This document shows, piece after piece, positions 1 through 8,798 of a DNA stretch of 64,000 nt. Position 1 is the stretch's first letter; each line of letters begins with the position of its first letter. The stretch comes from Deltaproteobacteria bacterium (GTDB lineage: Bacteria > Desulfobacterota > Desulfobacteria > Desulfobacterales > Desulfatibacillaceae): positions 236,746-300,745 of the forward strand of contig JACRLG010000024.1 in the NCBI GenBank assembly GCA_016235345.1. The letters run 5' to 3'. The notes under the pieces were generated by a model that saw nothing but the letters and a program-made list of their open reading frames with translations, had not been told where the DNA came from and did not search any database. The translations under genes and the position numbers were made by a program.

Positions 1-416
1 AGGGAGAACTGGACCCCCACGTAGAGGTCTTCAACCACCCGCACCACGGCCCGGCGATTGATAAGCGAGTCCTTGCCGTCGTCCAGCTTGAATTCGATGC
101 TGACCAGATCGCCCTTTTTGAGCTGGTGGGCGGACGAGGTGAGAAAGCCGATTCCGCCCTGGGATACGTTTTTCACGGTCATGCGCCCGCCTCTGCCGGT
201 GGGGCCGGAGTAGCGCCCCTCCAGGCTCGTGGGCTTTCGGTAAGCCCTGCGGAATTCAAGGTGAACGCCGTAGATGTTGCGGCAGCGGCAGCGGACCTTC
301 AGGGCGTCCTTGCGCTCCTTGAACTTGGCCACGTTGGTCACGCGGGCCAGCTTGCAGTGAGGGCACACGAGAAGCGCCGTATCGTCGTGATCCACGTATG
401 CCTTGGTGATTTCCAT
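1..416 (-). CDS. PilZ-domain protein with N-terminal Cys-rich (zinc-ribbon-like) segment, partial
   Basis: The reading frame opens at ATG 416 and runs off the window edge, so the C-terminus is missing; about 138 residues are visible. An AGGAGC Shine-Dalgarno lies about 7 bases upstream of the ATG. Residues 18-21 read CPHC, followed by a CRCR pair near residue 45, which looks like a four-Cys zinc-ribbon. The second half carries the two PilZ signatures for cyclic di-GMP: an arginine-rich RRAYR near residue 56 and NVSQGGIGF near residue 84, matching RxxxR and (D/N)xSxxG. PilZ domains bind c-di-GMP and relay it to motility or envelope functions. The target cannot be told from the visible part. 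Confidence 0.8.
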   Translation of the reverse strand, partial: MEITKAYVDHDDTALLVCPHCKLARVTNVAKFKERKDALKVRCRCRNIYGVHLEFRRAYRKPTSLEGRYSGPTGRGGRMTVKNVSQGGIGFLTSSAHQLKKGDLVSIEFKLDDGKDSLINRRAVVRVVEDLYVGVQFS

Positions 417-710
417 GCCGTTAAGCTCCTGATTTTCTCACATCCCAGGCAGTATATCAGCACCTTTTACAAATGCAAGTCAAACGAGACGGCGAAAACG
501 CCCGATGGCCCCAAAATTTTCGTAAAGCCTGAAATCTCTTGCTGCACGCCTCTTTTACGTGATATTTAATTAGGTTATTCCGCAAGGCCATTAGCAACTG
601 CCGGGTGAAAGCCTGGAAGATGCGGATATGGAGCCCTTGGGCTATATGCCGGGCTTGCGCCAGCCAAGCCTTTTGGCGGCTCTGTCAAATTCATATACCT
701 TAAAGCACAC
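417..710. other. Divergent intergenic region between the PilZ gene and the AI-2E-family gene
   Basis: This 294-bp stretch separates two divergently transcribed genes and should hold both promoters. I see no convincing reading frame, repeat or structured RNA. The part from about 440 to 570 is comparatively A+T rich. Confidence 0.4.
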
Positions 711-1832
711 ATGATCGATTTATTCAAGAATTGGACTAAAAGATACCTGTCAGACCCGCAGGTCATCATCTTGGTGCTTTTACTGGCCCTTGGATTCGTG
801 TTGGTTTTCACCCTGGGGAACATGCTTGCGCCCGTGATAGCGGCCCTTGTTATCGCCTTTCTTCTGGAGGGGCTGGTGGGCCGCCTTCAAAAAATGGGCG
901 TCAAGCGGATTACCGGGGTCATGCTTGTGTTTTGCATTTTCATGGCCTGCCTTGTGGCCTTGCTGGTGATTCTTCTGCCCATGCTGGTAAACCAGGTGCG
1001 GCAGCTTGTGGCCGAGCTTCCCAGGATGGTTCAGAGTACCCGGGAGGCGCTCACGAATCTTCCGATTCGTCACCCGGAACTTGTTTCACAGGAACACATA
1101 AGGCAGATTCTTGACAGCTTCGCCAGCCAGATCACCGACATGGGCCAGGGCCTCTTTTTTCTGTCTCTGGCCTCGGTGAGGGGCCTTATCACTTTCGTGG
1201 TCTACCTGGTCCTGGTTCCGCTTCTGGTGTTTTTCTTTTTGAAGGATAAATTCAAGATAGTGGCATGGATACGGAAGTTCCTGCCCCGCGAAAGGCATCT
1301 GGCGTCTTCGGTCTGGCAGGAGGTCAACCGACAGATGTCGAATTATGTCCGGGGGCAGTTTTTGAGGTTTCTTATCGTCTGGGGGGCGACCTATGTCACC
1401 TATCTGGCCCTTGGCCTTAATTATTCCATGCTGGTGGGCCTTTTGGTGGGCCTTTCCACCGTGATACCATATATAGGCGCGGTGACCGTAACCGTCCCGG
1501 TGGCGCTTTTCGCCCTTTTTCAATGGGGATGGAGCCCGCAGACGGTATATGCCATGATCGCATACGGAGTGTTGCACCTCCTGGACGGCAATCTTCTGGC
1601 CCCGCTTCTCTTGTCCGGCGTGGTGAACCTGCACCCGGTGGCAATTATAGTGGCAGTACTGGTTTTTGGCGGGCTGTGGGGGATATGGGGGCTCTTTTTC
1701 GCCATTCCGCTCGCCACCCTTTTCAACGCTGTGATAAACGCCTGGCTTATAAGGCTTGAATATCAGAGACGGATTCAACAGGATCAATCGCAGGCATCCC
1801 CAACACAACCAATGACGGAGAAAGCGGAATGA
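711..1832 (+). CDS. AI-2E family transporter (PF01594-type permease)
   Basis: A 373-residue, very hydrophobic protein with about 7-8 membrane segments: a pair at residues 15-50, one at 65-90, one near 145-175, then a block from 210 to 345. A polar stretch at residues 90-145 lies between the second and third groups, as in the AI-2E/YdiK/PerM family. Length is typical. Family members have been tied to export of small molecules or Na+/H+ exchange, so the AI-2 name should not be taken as function. The stop codon overlaps the start of the thiolase gene (ATGA), implying translational coupling. The C-terminus is a short polar Gln-rich tail. Confidence 0.85.
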   Translation: MIDLFKNWTKRYLSDPQVIILVLLLALGFVLVFTLGNMLAPVIAALVIAFLLEGLVGRLQKMGVKRITGVMLVFCIFMACLVALLVILLPMLVNQVRQLVAELPRMVQSTREALTNLPIRHPELVSQEHIRQILDSFASQITDMGQGLFFLSLASVRGLITFVVYLVLVPLLVFFFLKDKFKIVAWIRKFLPRERHLASSVWQEVNRQMSNYVRGQFLRFLIVWGATYVTYLALGLNYSMLVGLLVGLSTVIPYIGAVTVTVPVALFALFQWGWSPQTVYAMIAYGVLHLLDGNLLAPLLLSGVVNLHPVAIIVAVLVFGGLWGIWGLFFAIPLATLFNAVINAWLIRLEYQRRIQQDQSQASPTQPMTEKAE

Positions 1833-3007
1833 AGGAAGCGGTAATAGTGAGCGCGGTAAGAACCCCCCTGGGCGGATTCAACGGAGGCCTTTCCGGCGTG
1901 GGAGCCACCGATCTGGGCGGCCTTGTGATCGCCGAGGCGGTGAAAAGGGCCGGGATAACCAAGGACGCGATAAACGAGGTAATAATGGGCCAGGTGCTTC
2001 CCCTGGGCTACGGACAGAACCCGGCCAAGCAGGCGGCCATAAAGGCCGGCCTTCCCTGGGAGGCCGAATGCATAACCATCAACAAGGTGTGCGGTTCGGC
2101 CTTGAAGGCGGTGATGCTGGCTGCCCAGGCGGTGGCCGTGGGCGACGCGGACGTGGTGGTGGCGGGCGGCATGGAAAACATGAGCATGGCCCCGTACTTT
2201 CTTCCCAAGGCCCGCACGGGCTACCGCATGGGCCACGGCCAGATTCTGGATTCCATGATCCACGACGGCCTTTGGGACCACGTGAACGACTTTCACATGG
2301 GCATGAGCAACGAGCTTTGTTCTGAAAGATACTCCATCTCCCGCGAGGACCAGGACAGGTTCGCCGCTGAATCCTATAAAAGGTCGCTGGAGGCCATAGG
2401 TTCGGGCAGGTTTGCGGATGAAATCGTCCCGGTTGAGATTCCCCAGAGAAAGGGCCCGCCCAAGGTTTTCGACACCGATGAATGCCCCCGCGAAACCAGC
2501 TTCGAGGCCCTTTCAAAGATGCCCCCGGCCTTCAAGAAGGACGGAGTGGGCACCGCCGGAAACGCCTCGGTGATCTCCGACGGCGCCGCCGCAGTAGTTG
2601 TGATGAGCCGCGAAAAGGCCGCCGAGCTTGGCTGCAAGGTCCTGGTTTCCATAGGGGCCCAGGCTTCATACGGCATTGACATGAAATACGTGCTGGTGGC
2701 CCCCATCTGGGCCGTGCCCAAGGCCCTCAAAAAGGAAGGCGTCGGTATCGCCGACGTTGACCTTTTCGAGATCAACGAGGCCTTTTCAGGCTCCACCTGC
2801 GCCGTGATGAAGGAGCTTTCCCTTGACCCGGCCAGGGTGAACGTAAACGGCGGCTCCGTGTCCCTTGGGCATCCCATCGGCGGATCCGGCTGCCGGGTTC
2901 TGGTCACCCTTATCCACGAGATGCGCAAAAGGGGATCCAAAACCGGAGTGGCCTCGCTGTGCCTGGGCGGGGGAGAGGCAGTGGCTCTGGTTGTCAAGGC
3001 AGACTAG
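1829..3007 (+). CDS. Acetyl-CoA C-acetyltransferase (thiolase)
   Basis: A 392-residue thiolase of normal length. The acyl-accepting cysteine is C88 in NKVCGSA. The GHPIGGSG signature supplies the catalytic His (residue 348), and the second active-site cysteine is C378 in CLGGGEA. The NEAF motif (NEAFSGS here) precedes the His block. Together these give a complete active site for condensation of two acetyl-CoA, or thiolysis of acetoacetyl-CoA, in the cytoplasm. The ATG overlaps the upstream permease stop. The TAG stop is followed after one base by a copy of the hairpin repeat, then an intrinsic terminator. Whether the role is biosynthetic or beta-oxidative cannot be decided from sequence. Confidence 0.95.
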   Translation: MKEAVIVSAVRTPLGGFNGGLSGVGATDLGGLVIAEAVKRAGITKDAINEVIMGQVLPLGYGQNPAKQAAIKAGLPWEAECITINKVCGSALKAVMLAAQAVAVGDADVVVAGGMENMSMAPYFLPKARTGYRMGHGQILDSMIHDGLWDHVNDFHMGMSNELCSERYSISREDQDRFAAESYKRSLEAIGSGRFADEIVPVEIPQRKGPPKVFDTDECPRETSFEALSKMPPAFKKDGVGTAGNASVISDGAAAVVVMSREKAAELGCKVLVSIGAQASYGIDMKYVLVAPIWAVPKALKKEGVGIADVDLFEINEAFSGSTCAVMKELSLDPARVNVNGGSVSLGHPIGGSGCRVLVTLIHEMRKRGSKTGVASLCLGGGEAVALVVKAD

Positions 3008-3008
3008 C

Positions 3009-3130
3009 AGGCCGTCCACAAGCGCGAACTGCTGTGTCAGGCGTCGCAGCGCGGGTCGGTCATGTACGACCAGTACTATTCCTCCCCGCGCTGCTCGCCT
3101 TCCTTGCATTTCATCGCTTGTGATCGGCCT
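3009..3130 (+). repeat. Hairpin element copy R1 (GC-stem subtype)
   Basis: A 122-bp element starting one base after the thiolase stop. Ends are AGGCCGTCCACAAGCG and CGCTTGTGATCGGCCT, inverted copies with two mismatches. The centre holds a self-complementary GCAGCGCGGG / CCCGCGCTGC stem around a GTAC-containing loop. The end carrying GCGAACTGC (the L end) faces the stop codon, and the end carrying CATTTCATCG (the R end) faces away. Confidence 0.8.
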
Positions 3131-3183
3131 TTTGCAGCCTGCTTGTTTATTGGCTCTTCCGAAATAGCTATGCTGATTTGAAC

Positions 3184-3221
3184 AGGGGCCGGGGCGGATT
3201 TGAAAACGCTCCGGCCCCTTT
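3184..3221 (+). terminator. Intrinsic terminator between convergent genes
   Basis: Inverted repeat AGGGGCCGG (3184-3192) and CCGGCCCCT (3211-3219) followed by a short T stretch. It lies after the thiolase gene and just before the end of the convergent TPR-protein gene. Confidence 0.65.
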
Positions 3222-3229
3222 GTCCCGGG

Positions 3230-5128
3230 TCAGGGCGCGCCGCAGCCTTCGGCATGATCCTTTCTGAGCAAAAGCCCCTCCATCCGGTATCTTTCCGATT
3301 CCGCATCCCTTCCGCTCCCTTCAAGGTCGGCTGCAACAAGGAGCATCGACCGCGAAAGGATTTCCGCCAAACGGCAGTATTTTCGTCCCTCCCGGTAGGC
3401 CTTTTCCGCTTGTCCCGTCTCGTTCAAAGCCAGGGCCAGGGCTTTTCTGGCCTTCAGATTCAGGGGATTTTTTCCCAGCATTGCCAGGAGCTGCGGTATC
3501 GAGGCCTTTAGATCATTCAGCGAGAAACGGACGATTTCCTGCGACGCGAGTTCGGCTTCATCCATGTCCTTCTTGATTTTGATGAGACTGAATGCCGCAG
3601 CCGCGTTATCGGGTTTTGCGTTCAAGGCCGCAAGAACATATTCGATGGCCTCATTTTTCTTCCCCATCGAGTTAAGGTTAACCCCCAGGTTCAGCATGGC
3701 CCTGGGGTAGCCCGGAGAAATCGAGAGGGCGCGATGAAAGAAGCCGGAAGCGTCCAGGTTTCGTCCGATATGGGCCAGGTGGAAACCGAGGTCCGTGAGG
3801 GCGACCGCCTCACGGCTCGGATCGTCGGCGTCTTCGGGCCGGGCGGAAAGGGCGGCCCGCAAGGATTCAAGGGCTTCGTCGTAACGGCCCTGTTCGGCGA
3901 AAACCGCTGAGAGCTTTCTGTGGGCGAACCAGGAGCCGGGGTTGCATCTTATGGTGGCTCTGTAAAGGGTTTCGCGGTTCAAAAAATCCGATGAATGCCC
4001 GAATGTCGAAACGCCCAGAAAGGCTATTATTGCTGCTGAAACGGCGATGAAGGCCTTTTTCGGAAGGCGGCCCAGGGCCGCAACTGCCAGAACCAGGGGA
4101 AACAGGGCAGGGAGGTAACAGAAGTGATCGGCCGTCACCGAATACCTGAAAGGATAGACGTCTATGAAGCCCAGGGCCGGAAAGACGGTGCCGCCGTACA
4201 GCAGAACAGCCGCCAGGGGGCCTTTTCCCAGGCGTTTCCGGAAGGCCCAGAGGATAAAGGGAAGCGCAGCCGCCGAGGCGGCATACAGCCATTGGCGGAA
4301 CTCATGGGGGTTGGGATAAAACTGGGGATAGTTGAAACAGAAGGAGACCGGGAAAAATATCTTTTTGAGATAAAACCAGAATATCCAGCCTGCTGTAAGC
4401 ACCCGGTTCACAAGGGGTATCTGAGCCTCCGGACCCTGGGCCCCCACGTGGTAATACTCAAGGTAACCGGTGAGCATCCCAAGGCCGATCCCCGCGACGA
4501 AAAAGGGGATGAGCCTTGTCACGAGCCGCCTGTCGATCCTTTTCCCCGAAAACCAGGCCGTCACGAGAAAGGCCGCTGGCATTGTGGACGTGACGGTTTT
4601 TGAAAGCAGGGACAGGAGAAAGAAAACGAAGGCCTTAACGTAGTCGCGGTTTGAAGGCGACCCGGATTCCTGCCATTTCAGCAGGGACAGGAAGGATGCG
4701 AGGCAGAAAAAACCCGAAAGCACGTTTTTGCGCTCGGTGACCCAGGCCACGGATTCCACGAAAAGAGGATGCACCGCGAAAACCGCCGCAACGAGAATCG
4801 CCCCCCTCATCCGCAGCCGAAGGAGAATCCTGTACAAGAGAAAGGCGCAGCCTGCATGGAGGAGCGCGTTTACGAGGTGATAGCCCAAGGGATCGAGGCC
4901 CCACAGGCGTTTTTCGATCCAGAAGGAGGTGAAGACCAGGGGATAATACTGGGGGCTGGCGGCGGGCTCGCTCCATATCCGCCAGAGGCCGGTTATGGAG
5001 TTTAAAAGAAGGTTTTCGGTCAGGTAAAAATCATCGTCCCAGATATAGCCCGCAGAAAAGACCGGGTAATAGGCGGCCACGGTGAGAAAGGCCAGGGCGG
5101 ATGCCGAAAGAAGCGTTTTCCGGGTCAT
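3230..5128 (-). CDS. Polytopic membrane protein with C-terminal TPR repeats (TMTC/GT-C-like)
   Basis: About 632 residues from ATG 5128, which has an AG-rich GGCGG upstream; an in-frame ATG at 5152 would add eight residues. The first 380 residues form about ten membrane helices. An acidic WDDD motif sits in the first external loop, about 30 residues in, as expected for GT-C glycosyltransferases and eukaryotic TMTC proteins. From about residue 395 to the end there are TPR-type helical pairs (for example RYDEALESLRAAL and KNEAIEYVLAAL). Such proteins are candidate lipid-linked-sugar glycosyltransferases acting on the outer face of the inner membrane. Substrate is unknown. A hairpin repeat (R2) lies upstream. 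Confidence 0.75.
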   Translation of the reverse strand: MTRKTLLSASALAFLTVAAYYPVFSAGYIWDDDFYLTENLLLNSITGLWRIWSEPAASPQYYPLVFTSFWIEKRLWGLDPLGYHLVNALLHAGCAFLLYRILLRLRMRGAILVAAVFAVHPLFVESVAWVTERKNVLSGFFCLASFLSLLKWQESGSPSNRDYVKAFVFFLLSLLSKTVTSTMPAAFLVTAWFSGKRIDRRLVTRLIPFFVAGIGLGMLTGYLEYYHVGAQGPEAQIPLVNRVLTAGWIFWFYLKKIFFPVSFCFNYPQFYPNPHEFRQWLYAASAAALPFILWAFRKRLGKGPLAAVLLYGGTVFPALGFIDVYPFRYSVTADHFCYLPALFPLVLAVAALGRLPKKAFIAVSAAIIAFLGVSTFGHSSDFLNRETLYRATIRCNPGSWFAHRKLSAVFAEQGRYDEALESLRAALSARPEDADDPSREAVALTDLGFHLAHIGRNLDASGFFHRALSISPGYPRAMLNLGVNLNSMGKKNEAIEYVLAALNAKPDNAAAAFSLIKIKKDMDEAELASQEIVRFSLNDLKASIPQLLAMLGKNPLNLKARKALALALNETGQAEKAYREGRKYCRLAEILSRSMLLVAADLEGSGRDAESERYRMEGLLLRKDHAEGCGAP

Positions 5129-5187
5129 TATTTTTCCGCCGAAGGAAAACATCCGGTAAAAAAAGCACTACTGGAATCCAGGATATC

Positions 5188-5309
5188 AGCCTGTCTAAAA
5201 ACGATGAAATGCTAAGGTTGGCGAAAACCATAAGAGCCGCGCGTACTGAAAGTACGTGGCGGAATTGGCTTTGACGCCTGACACTTAAGTTCGCGTTTTT
5301 AGGCGGGCT
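5188..5309 (-). repeat. Hairpin element copy R2
   Basis: A 122-bp copy in inverted orientation, beginning AGCCTGTCTAAAAACGATG and ending GCGTTTTTAGGCGGGCT. The inner core is a GCGTACT-GAA-AGTACGTGGC hairpin. Its L end faces the stop of the DUF4388 gene, 15 bp away; this is the loosest spacing among the stop-linked copies. Confidence 0.8.
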
Positions 5310-5324
5310 GATAAGAAGGCGGGA

Positions 5325-6644
5325 TCATTCCTCCTTCATGGCAAGTATCCTTCCCGTGGTGATAACTGCGGGGGAGGTGTTCTTGAAGCGCTGGGCCACC
5401 TGCACTAGAATGTCCATCATATCCTTTACGATTTCCGCCTTCTCGGGGAAATCGGAGGTGTTTTCATGGATTGAAACTATGGCCTGGTTGATTTCCTTCA
5501 GCATGTTCTTGCTGGCCCTGGAGCCGAAGCTGTCCACCACGGTCTTTATGAGGTTGGCCACGAAAAGGCTGAAGCTCTTGGCCAGGATGTAGCGGCCCTT
5601 GTTGCTGTCCTTTACGGCGGCAAGGCTTTTGGTCACGGCCAGGATATTGGCGTCCACCGGGTTGGTGGGGTGAAACCCGGTGAAAAGGTCGCGCTTTTTG
5701 CGAACCAGTTGGGGCTTGCAGCTTTCGATTATGTTGAAGGCCCATTTCTGGCGGGCTATCTTGTGCATCTTGCGGATGAGGTCTTTTTTCTGGACGTCCT
5801 CTGTGAGGTCGTCGAACATGGTGACCAGCCACTTTTCAAGCTCCACCTCCAGGTGTTTTCTTATGATCTGGAGAATATCGTTGTAAATCAGTATGATGTC
5901 CGAATAGTCGCCGTCGTCGCCAGCTGCTTCGTAAGGCTGCTCCTCCCGCTTTTCGATCACCCCGCTGGATATGAGGCTGTTTAAAAGCTGGTAGGCCGAG
6001 TAGTCGTCGTAGGTCGCCGTGAAAATCAGGTCGCGCACGGTGCGCCTGCCGTCGATGAGGCTTATGAACCGGCGCTCCTTTTCGGTGAAATGCATGTCCT
6101 CCATGTTCACGGGCTTTTCGGATATGGCGAAAACCATGCGGTCGGAGGGAATCTGGGACATGTAAAACACCATCTCGTCGATGCGGCGCATGGCCTCCAT
6201 GATGATGTTCATTATATCGATACGTGTGTCCAGAGCGCCCTTGGGCACCTCGTCCGAGTCGTGGTATTCGAAGGCGCCGGACTTCCACACGAAAAGGTTG
6301 AAAATGACCTCCTCGGCCTGTTTGTGAATGGTCTGCTTCAGGGTCTGCTCGGAGATGAAGCCCTTTTTCACCAATACGCTTCCCAGAGCCTGCTTGGTTT
6401 CGGCGGCCACGGAAAGGCTGTAGGCAAGGTCCTTGGCCGAGATCAGGCCGTCCCTGGTGAGCAGCGTTCCCAGCCGGGTTTCCTTCTGGCTTCCGGTGGC
6501 GCAGATGACGTCGCCGGTTTTGATGAAAATCTTGACCTCGCTCTCCCCGTTGGTGAGGGTAAGCGCACCGGTTCTTTCCTCGTTGGAAAGAAGCTGGAGA
6601 ATGCTTGCGAGCGAGGAAGGCTCGAAACTGCCCTTTAGGTTCAT
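5325..6644 (-). CDS. DUF4388 (PATAN-like) domain protein with MshEN-like tandem motif
   Basis: A 439-residue soluble protein. Residues 1-50 (GSFEPSSLASILQLL then a beta-rich stretch) match the start of DUF4388/PATAN domains, common in delta-proteobacterial signalling proteins. Two tandem copies of an RLGxxLxxxGxIxxxxLxxxLxxQ-type motif follow at about 57-81 and 86-110. Such motifs form the c-di-GMP-binding MshEN fold of GspE/MshE ATPases. The C-terminal half is helical without a motif I recognise. A sigma-70-like promoter lies upstream. Involvement in c-di-GMP or gliding/pilus control is inference from domain type. Confidence 0.7.
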   Translation of the reverse strand: MNLKGSFEPSSLASILQLLSNEERTGALTLTNGESEVKIFIKTGDVICATGSQKETRLGTLLTRDGLISAKDLAYSLSVAAETKQALGSVLVKKGFISEQTLKQTIHKQAEEVIFNLFVWKSGAFEYHDSDEVPKGALDTRIDIMNIIMEAMRRIDEMVFYMSQIPSDRMVFAISEKPVNMEDMHFTEKERRFISLIDGRRTVRDLIFTATYDDYSAYQLLNSLISSGVIEKREEQPYEAAGDDGDYSDIILIYNDILQIIRKHLEVELEKWLVTMFDDLTEDVQKKDLIRKMHKIARQKWAFNIIESCKPQLVRKKRDLFTGFHPTNPVDANILAVTKSLAAVKDSNKGRYILAKSFSLFVANLIKTVVDSFGSRASKNMLKEINQAIVSIHENTSDFPEKAEIVKDMMDILVQVAQRFKNTSPAVITTGRILAMKEE

Positions 6645-7102
6645 GTCGCTTCCTTTTGGGGCTTTTCCCGTTTTAGGGCCTTTTCCGGGAGAAAGCCGAA
6701 AACCTTATTTGTAGTGCGCAGGATTATAATTTGAGAAGTATAGCAGTTTTTGGCCGGATGTAAAAGTATTGATGATTGAATCATGCAGAAATTTTTGCCT
6801 GTTGGGAAGAATTTCCATCGGGCTCCCGCCGCCCTTTCAAAAGCCGCCCCGGTTCCTCTTTTATCAGATGCGCCTTTTTTGGCCCGCCGGTCAATGGCAT
6901 TGACGGCGCTGCCAAAAAGCAGTAAAAGAATTGGCTGGGTTCAAAGCCTTCTTGAAATAATCCGACAATTTTGAAGACGGTTTCCCGAATACAAAAAATC
7001 GGGGCAGGGCGGGGGTCTTCGGCCTGCCCTGACCGGCGAGGGTTTCAGCCGCATCGGTGAAAGCTGCGGCTCCACCGTTTTATTCCATCACAAGGGGGAG
7101 CA
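6645..7102. other. Divergent intergenic region with promoter, palindrome and structured leader
   Basis: This 458-bp stretch holds the DUF4388 promoter, a 13-bp palindrome ATGATTGAATCAT (6772-6784), and two hairpins just upstream of the IMP cyclohydrolase gene (GGGCAGG/CCTGCCC at 7002-7029 and AGCCGCA/TGCGGCT at 7047-7071). A 63-codon frame at 6783-6974 lacks a ribosome site and is not called. Confidence 0.5.
6737..6764 (-). promoter_or_regulatory. Sigma-70-like promoter for the DUF4388 gene
   Basis: On the minus strand TTTACA (6764-6759) and TATACT (6742-6737) are spaced by 16 bases, each matching consensus at five of six positions. The start codon is about 90 bases downstream. Confidence 0.5.
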
Positions 7103-7789
7103 ATGAGCAAGAACGTCGTAACCAGGATTGACGGGCCGGTGCCCGTGAGGCACGTGCTCATTTCCGTATCGGACAAGACCGGGCTCGACCGATTCATCCC
7201 CGCACTTGTCAAGGCCGCGCCGGGAGTGAAAATCATTTCCACTGGCGGCACGTTCAGCCATATCGAGGGCATTTTGGGCAAGGCCGCCAAGGCTGTTCTT
7301 ATTCCGGTCTCCGAGTACACCGGCCAGCCAGAAACCCAGGGCGGACTTGTCAAGACTCTGGATTTCAAGGTCTACCTTGGCCTTCTCACCGAGACGTACA
7401 ACGACGCCCACCAGAAAGACATGGCCCGCACCGGAGCCGTTCCCATTGACATGGTGGTGGCCAACCTCTATCCGTTCTCGTCCACCATCGCCGAGCCGGG
7501 CACCACCCCGGAGCATGCAAGGGGCGAAATAGACATCGGCGGCCCCTGCATGATAAGGGCCGCAGCCAAGAACTACCTTCGCGTGGCAGCAGTGGTGGAG
7601 CCAGCCGATTACCAGATGGTGACGGATGAAATCGCAGCCAACAACGGCTCGACCCTTCCCCGCACCAGGTACCGCCTCGCCCGAAAGGCTTTCAGGCTGA
7701 CCGCCACTTACGACCGGGCAATTGCCGACTACTTCAGGGACACGCCCTTCGACACCGTCTCGCCGCATTACCACATAGTCTATCCCTGA
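7103..7789 (+). CDS. Stand-alone IMP cyclohydrolase (PurH N-terminal MGS-like domain)
   Basis: A 228-residue protein equal to the N-terminal half of bifunctional PurH, without the AICAR transformylase half. Conserved landmarks are ISVSDKTGL, ISTGGT, KTLDFK, VANLYPF, IDIGGPCMIRAAAKN and a final Tyr-Asp block near AIADYF. Lys of KTL, Tyr of LYPF, Asp of IDIGG and Lys of AAKN, the residues linked to ring closure of FAICAR to IMP, are all kept. The usual HPKxHGG stretch reads DFKVYLG, an unusual variant. A GGGGGAG ribosome site precedes ATG. The last step of purine synthesis would need a separate formyltransferase, not in this window. Confidence 0.85.
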   Translation: MSKNVVTRIDGPVPVRHVLISVSDKTGLDRFIPALVKAAPGVKIISTGGTFSHIEGILGKAAKAVLIPVSEYTGQPETQGGLVKTLDFKVYLGLLTETYNDAHQKDMARTGAVPIDMVVANLYPFSSTIAEPGTTPEHARGEIDIGGPCMIRAAAKNYLRVAAVVEPADYQMVTDEIAANNGSTLPRTRYRLARKAFRLTATYDRAIADYFRDTPFDTVSPHYHIVYP

Positions 7790-7837
7790 CCTCAAGCGCC
7801 GGGGCGGCCCTTGTTGCGCCCCTGTTTACGCTCCATC

Positions 7838-7878
7838 GGCAGGCCCCGCCGGGAATCGCTTTCCCGGCGGGGCCTGCC
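7838..7878. terminator. Long perfect GC hairpin after the IMP cyclohydrolase gene
   Basis: A hairpin with an almost 18-bp stem (arms starting GGCAGGCCCCGCC and ending GGCGGGGCCTGCC) around a short TCGC-type loop. No strong T run follows, so termination may be factor-assisted, or the structure may protect the mRNA 3' end. Confidence 0.5.
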
Positions 7879-7926
7879 TGACCCAAAAAGCGGGTTGCCC
7901 CTAATTCCACCGGAAAAGTGAGCATT

Positions 7927-8463
7927 ATGAAGGACAAGGCATGGAGGTTTTCGCCGGTCATGTTCGCCATTGCGGCCATATTTTTTTTCATGCCGTTCAT
8001 GGACGTGACAAGCGCGGACAGGAAGGTTCTCACCTTCACGGGAACCCGGATGGTCACTGGGAAAGCTGTCGTCGGACCGGGATTTCCTGAATCCCTGAAC
8101 AGCGTTTTTCCGGGCGGGAAAATTGACGCCCGGCCCCTTGTCGTGGTCACTCTCGGCCTCACCCTTTTGGGAGGGCTGGCTGGGCTCATCCGTCACACAT
8201 TCGTTTCCGCGATATCGGCAGTCTGCGCCGGGGTCGGCACCGTCACCCTTCTCATGCTGAAATCCAAAATCGACGCAAGCGTTCTTTCGGAAGGCGGAGG
8301 GCTTTTCAGAATACATTATTCCTACGGCTTCTGGGTCATCCTGGCCTGCCTCGCCCTTTCCATAGCCTTAAACGCCTGGATATTTTCCGGCCAGCACGAC
8401 GAACACCACACTTTCGGCGGTTTCGACCAGCGCCACGAAGCGGACCCCGAAGAAGACTGGTGA
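7927..8463 (+). CDS. Small membrane protein of unknown function
   Basis: A protein of about 178 residues from ATG 7927 (a GTG three codons upstream is the alternative). Hydrophobic segments lie near residues 9-25, 78-95, 98-115 and 135-155. The loop after the first segment (about 25-75) is probably periplasmic. The C-terminus is a soluble, acidic, His-containing tail (GQHDEHHTFGG) that might bind metal. I recognise no family. It stands alone between two hairpins, with an intrinsic terminator directly downstream. Confidence 0.6.
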   Translation: MKDKAWRFSPVMFAIAAIFFFMPFMDVTSADRKVLTFTGTRMVTGKAVVGPGFPESLNSVFPGGKIDARPLVVVTLGLTLLGGLAGLIRHTFVSAISAVCAGVGTVTLLMLKSKIDASVLSEGGGLFRIHYSYGFWVILACLALSIALNAWIFSGQHDEHHTFGGFDQRHEADPEEDW

Positions 8464-8526
8464 CAGTCCGCTTCTTCCCGTCGGCCTGAAAAGGGCAGGG
8501 GCCTGTTTTCCGCTTAAACGTTTCTG

Positions 8527-8572
8527 GGCCGGGACTCCGCACTGGCGAAGCTGATTCCCGGCCTGTTTTTTT
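8527..8572 (+). terminator. Intrinsic terminator
   Basis: GGCCGGGA (8527-8534) pairs with TCCCGGCC (8556-8563), followed by TGTTTTTTT. It closes the small membrane protein transcript. Confidence 0.75.
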
Positions 8573-8798
8573 CGGTCTGCTCCCTATACATCTTCCCTTT
8601 CAAAGGGATTTTTCCCTCAAAAACCTCAAAAAGATGCGCAGACTGTTTTGGCCATGCGGCCATAATGCGGCGACAGCTACGTTTTTGTAGATTATTTTTT
8701 TTAATTATCTACAAATTTGTTCATAAATACTGGTTGTGTAAAAAGGCAAAACTAATTTAATGCCTGAAATCATTATATATTTTTGAAAAAAGCGCTTC

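Noticed and set aside
126..569. 147-codon frame on the plus strand
   Set aside because: It is antisense to the PilZ gene, which has clear domain motifs and a ribosome site; the plus-strand product is low-complexity.
6783..6974. 63-codon frame in the intergenic region before the IMP cyclohydrolase gene
   Set aside because: No ribosome site, no motif, and base composition like surrounding non-coding DNA.
6992..7102. ZTP riboswitch call
   Set aside because: Only a weak sequence echo of the 5' motif; the conserved 3' CCGCC pseudoknot strand was not found, so it is listed only as a lead.
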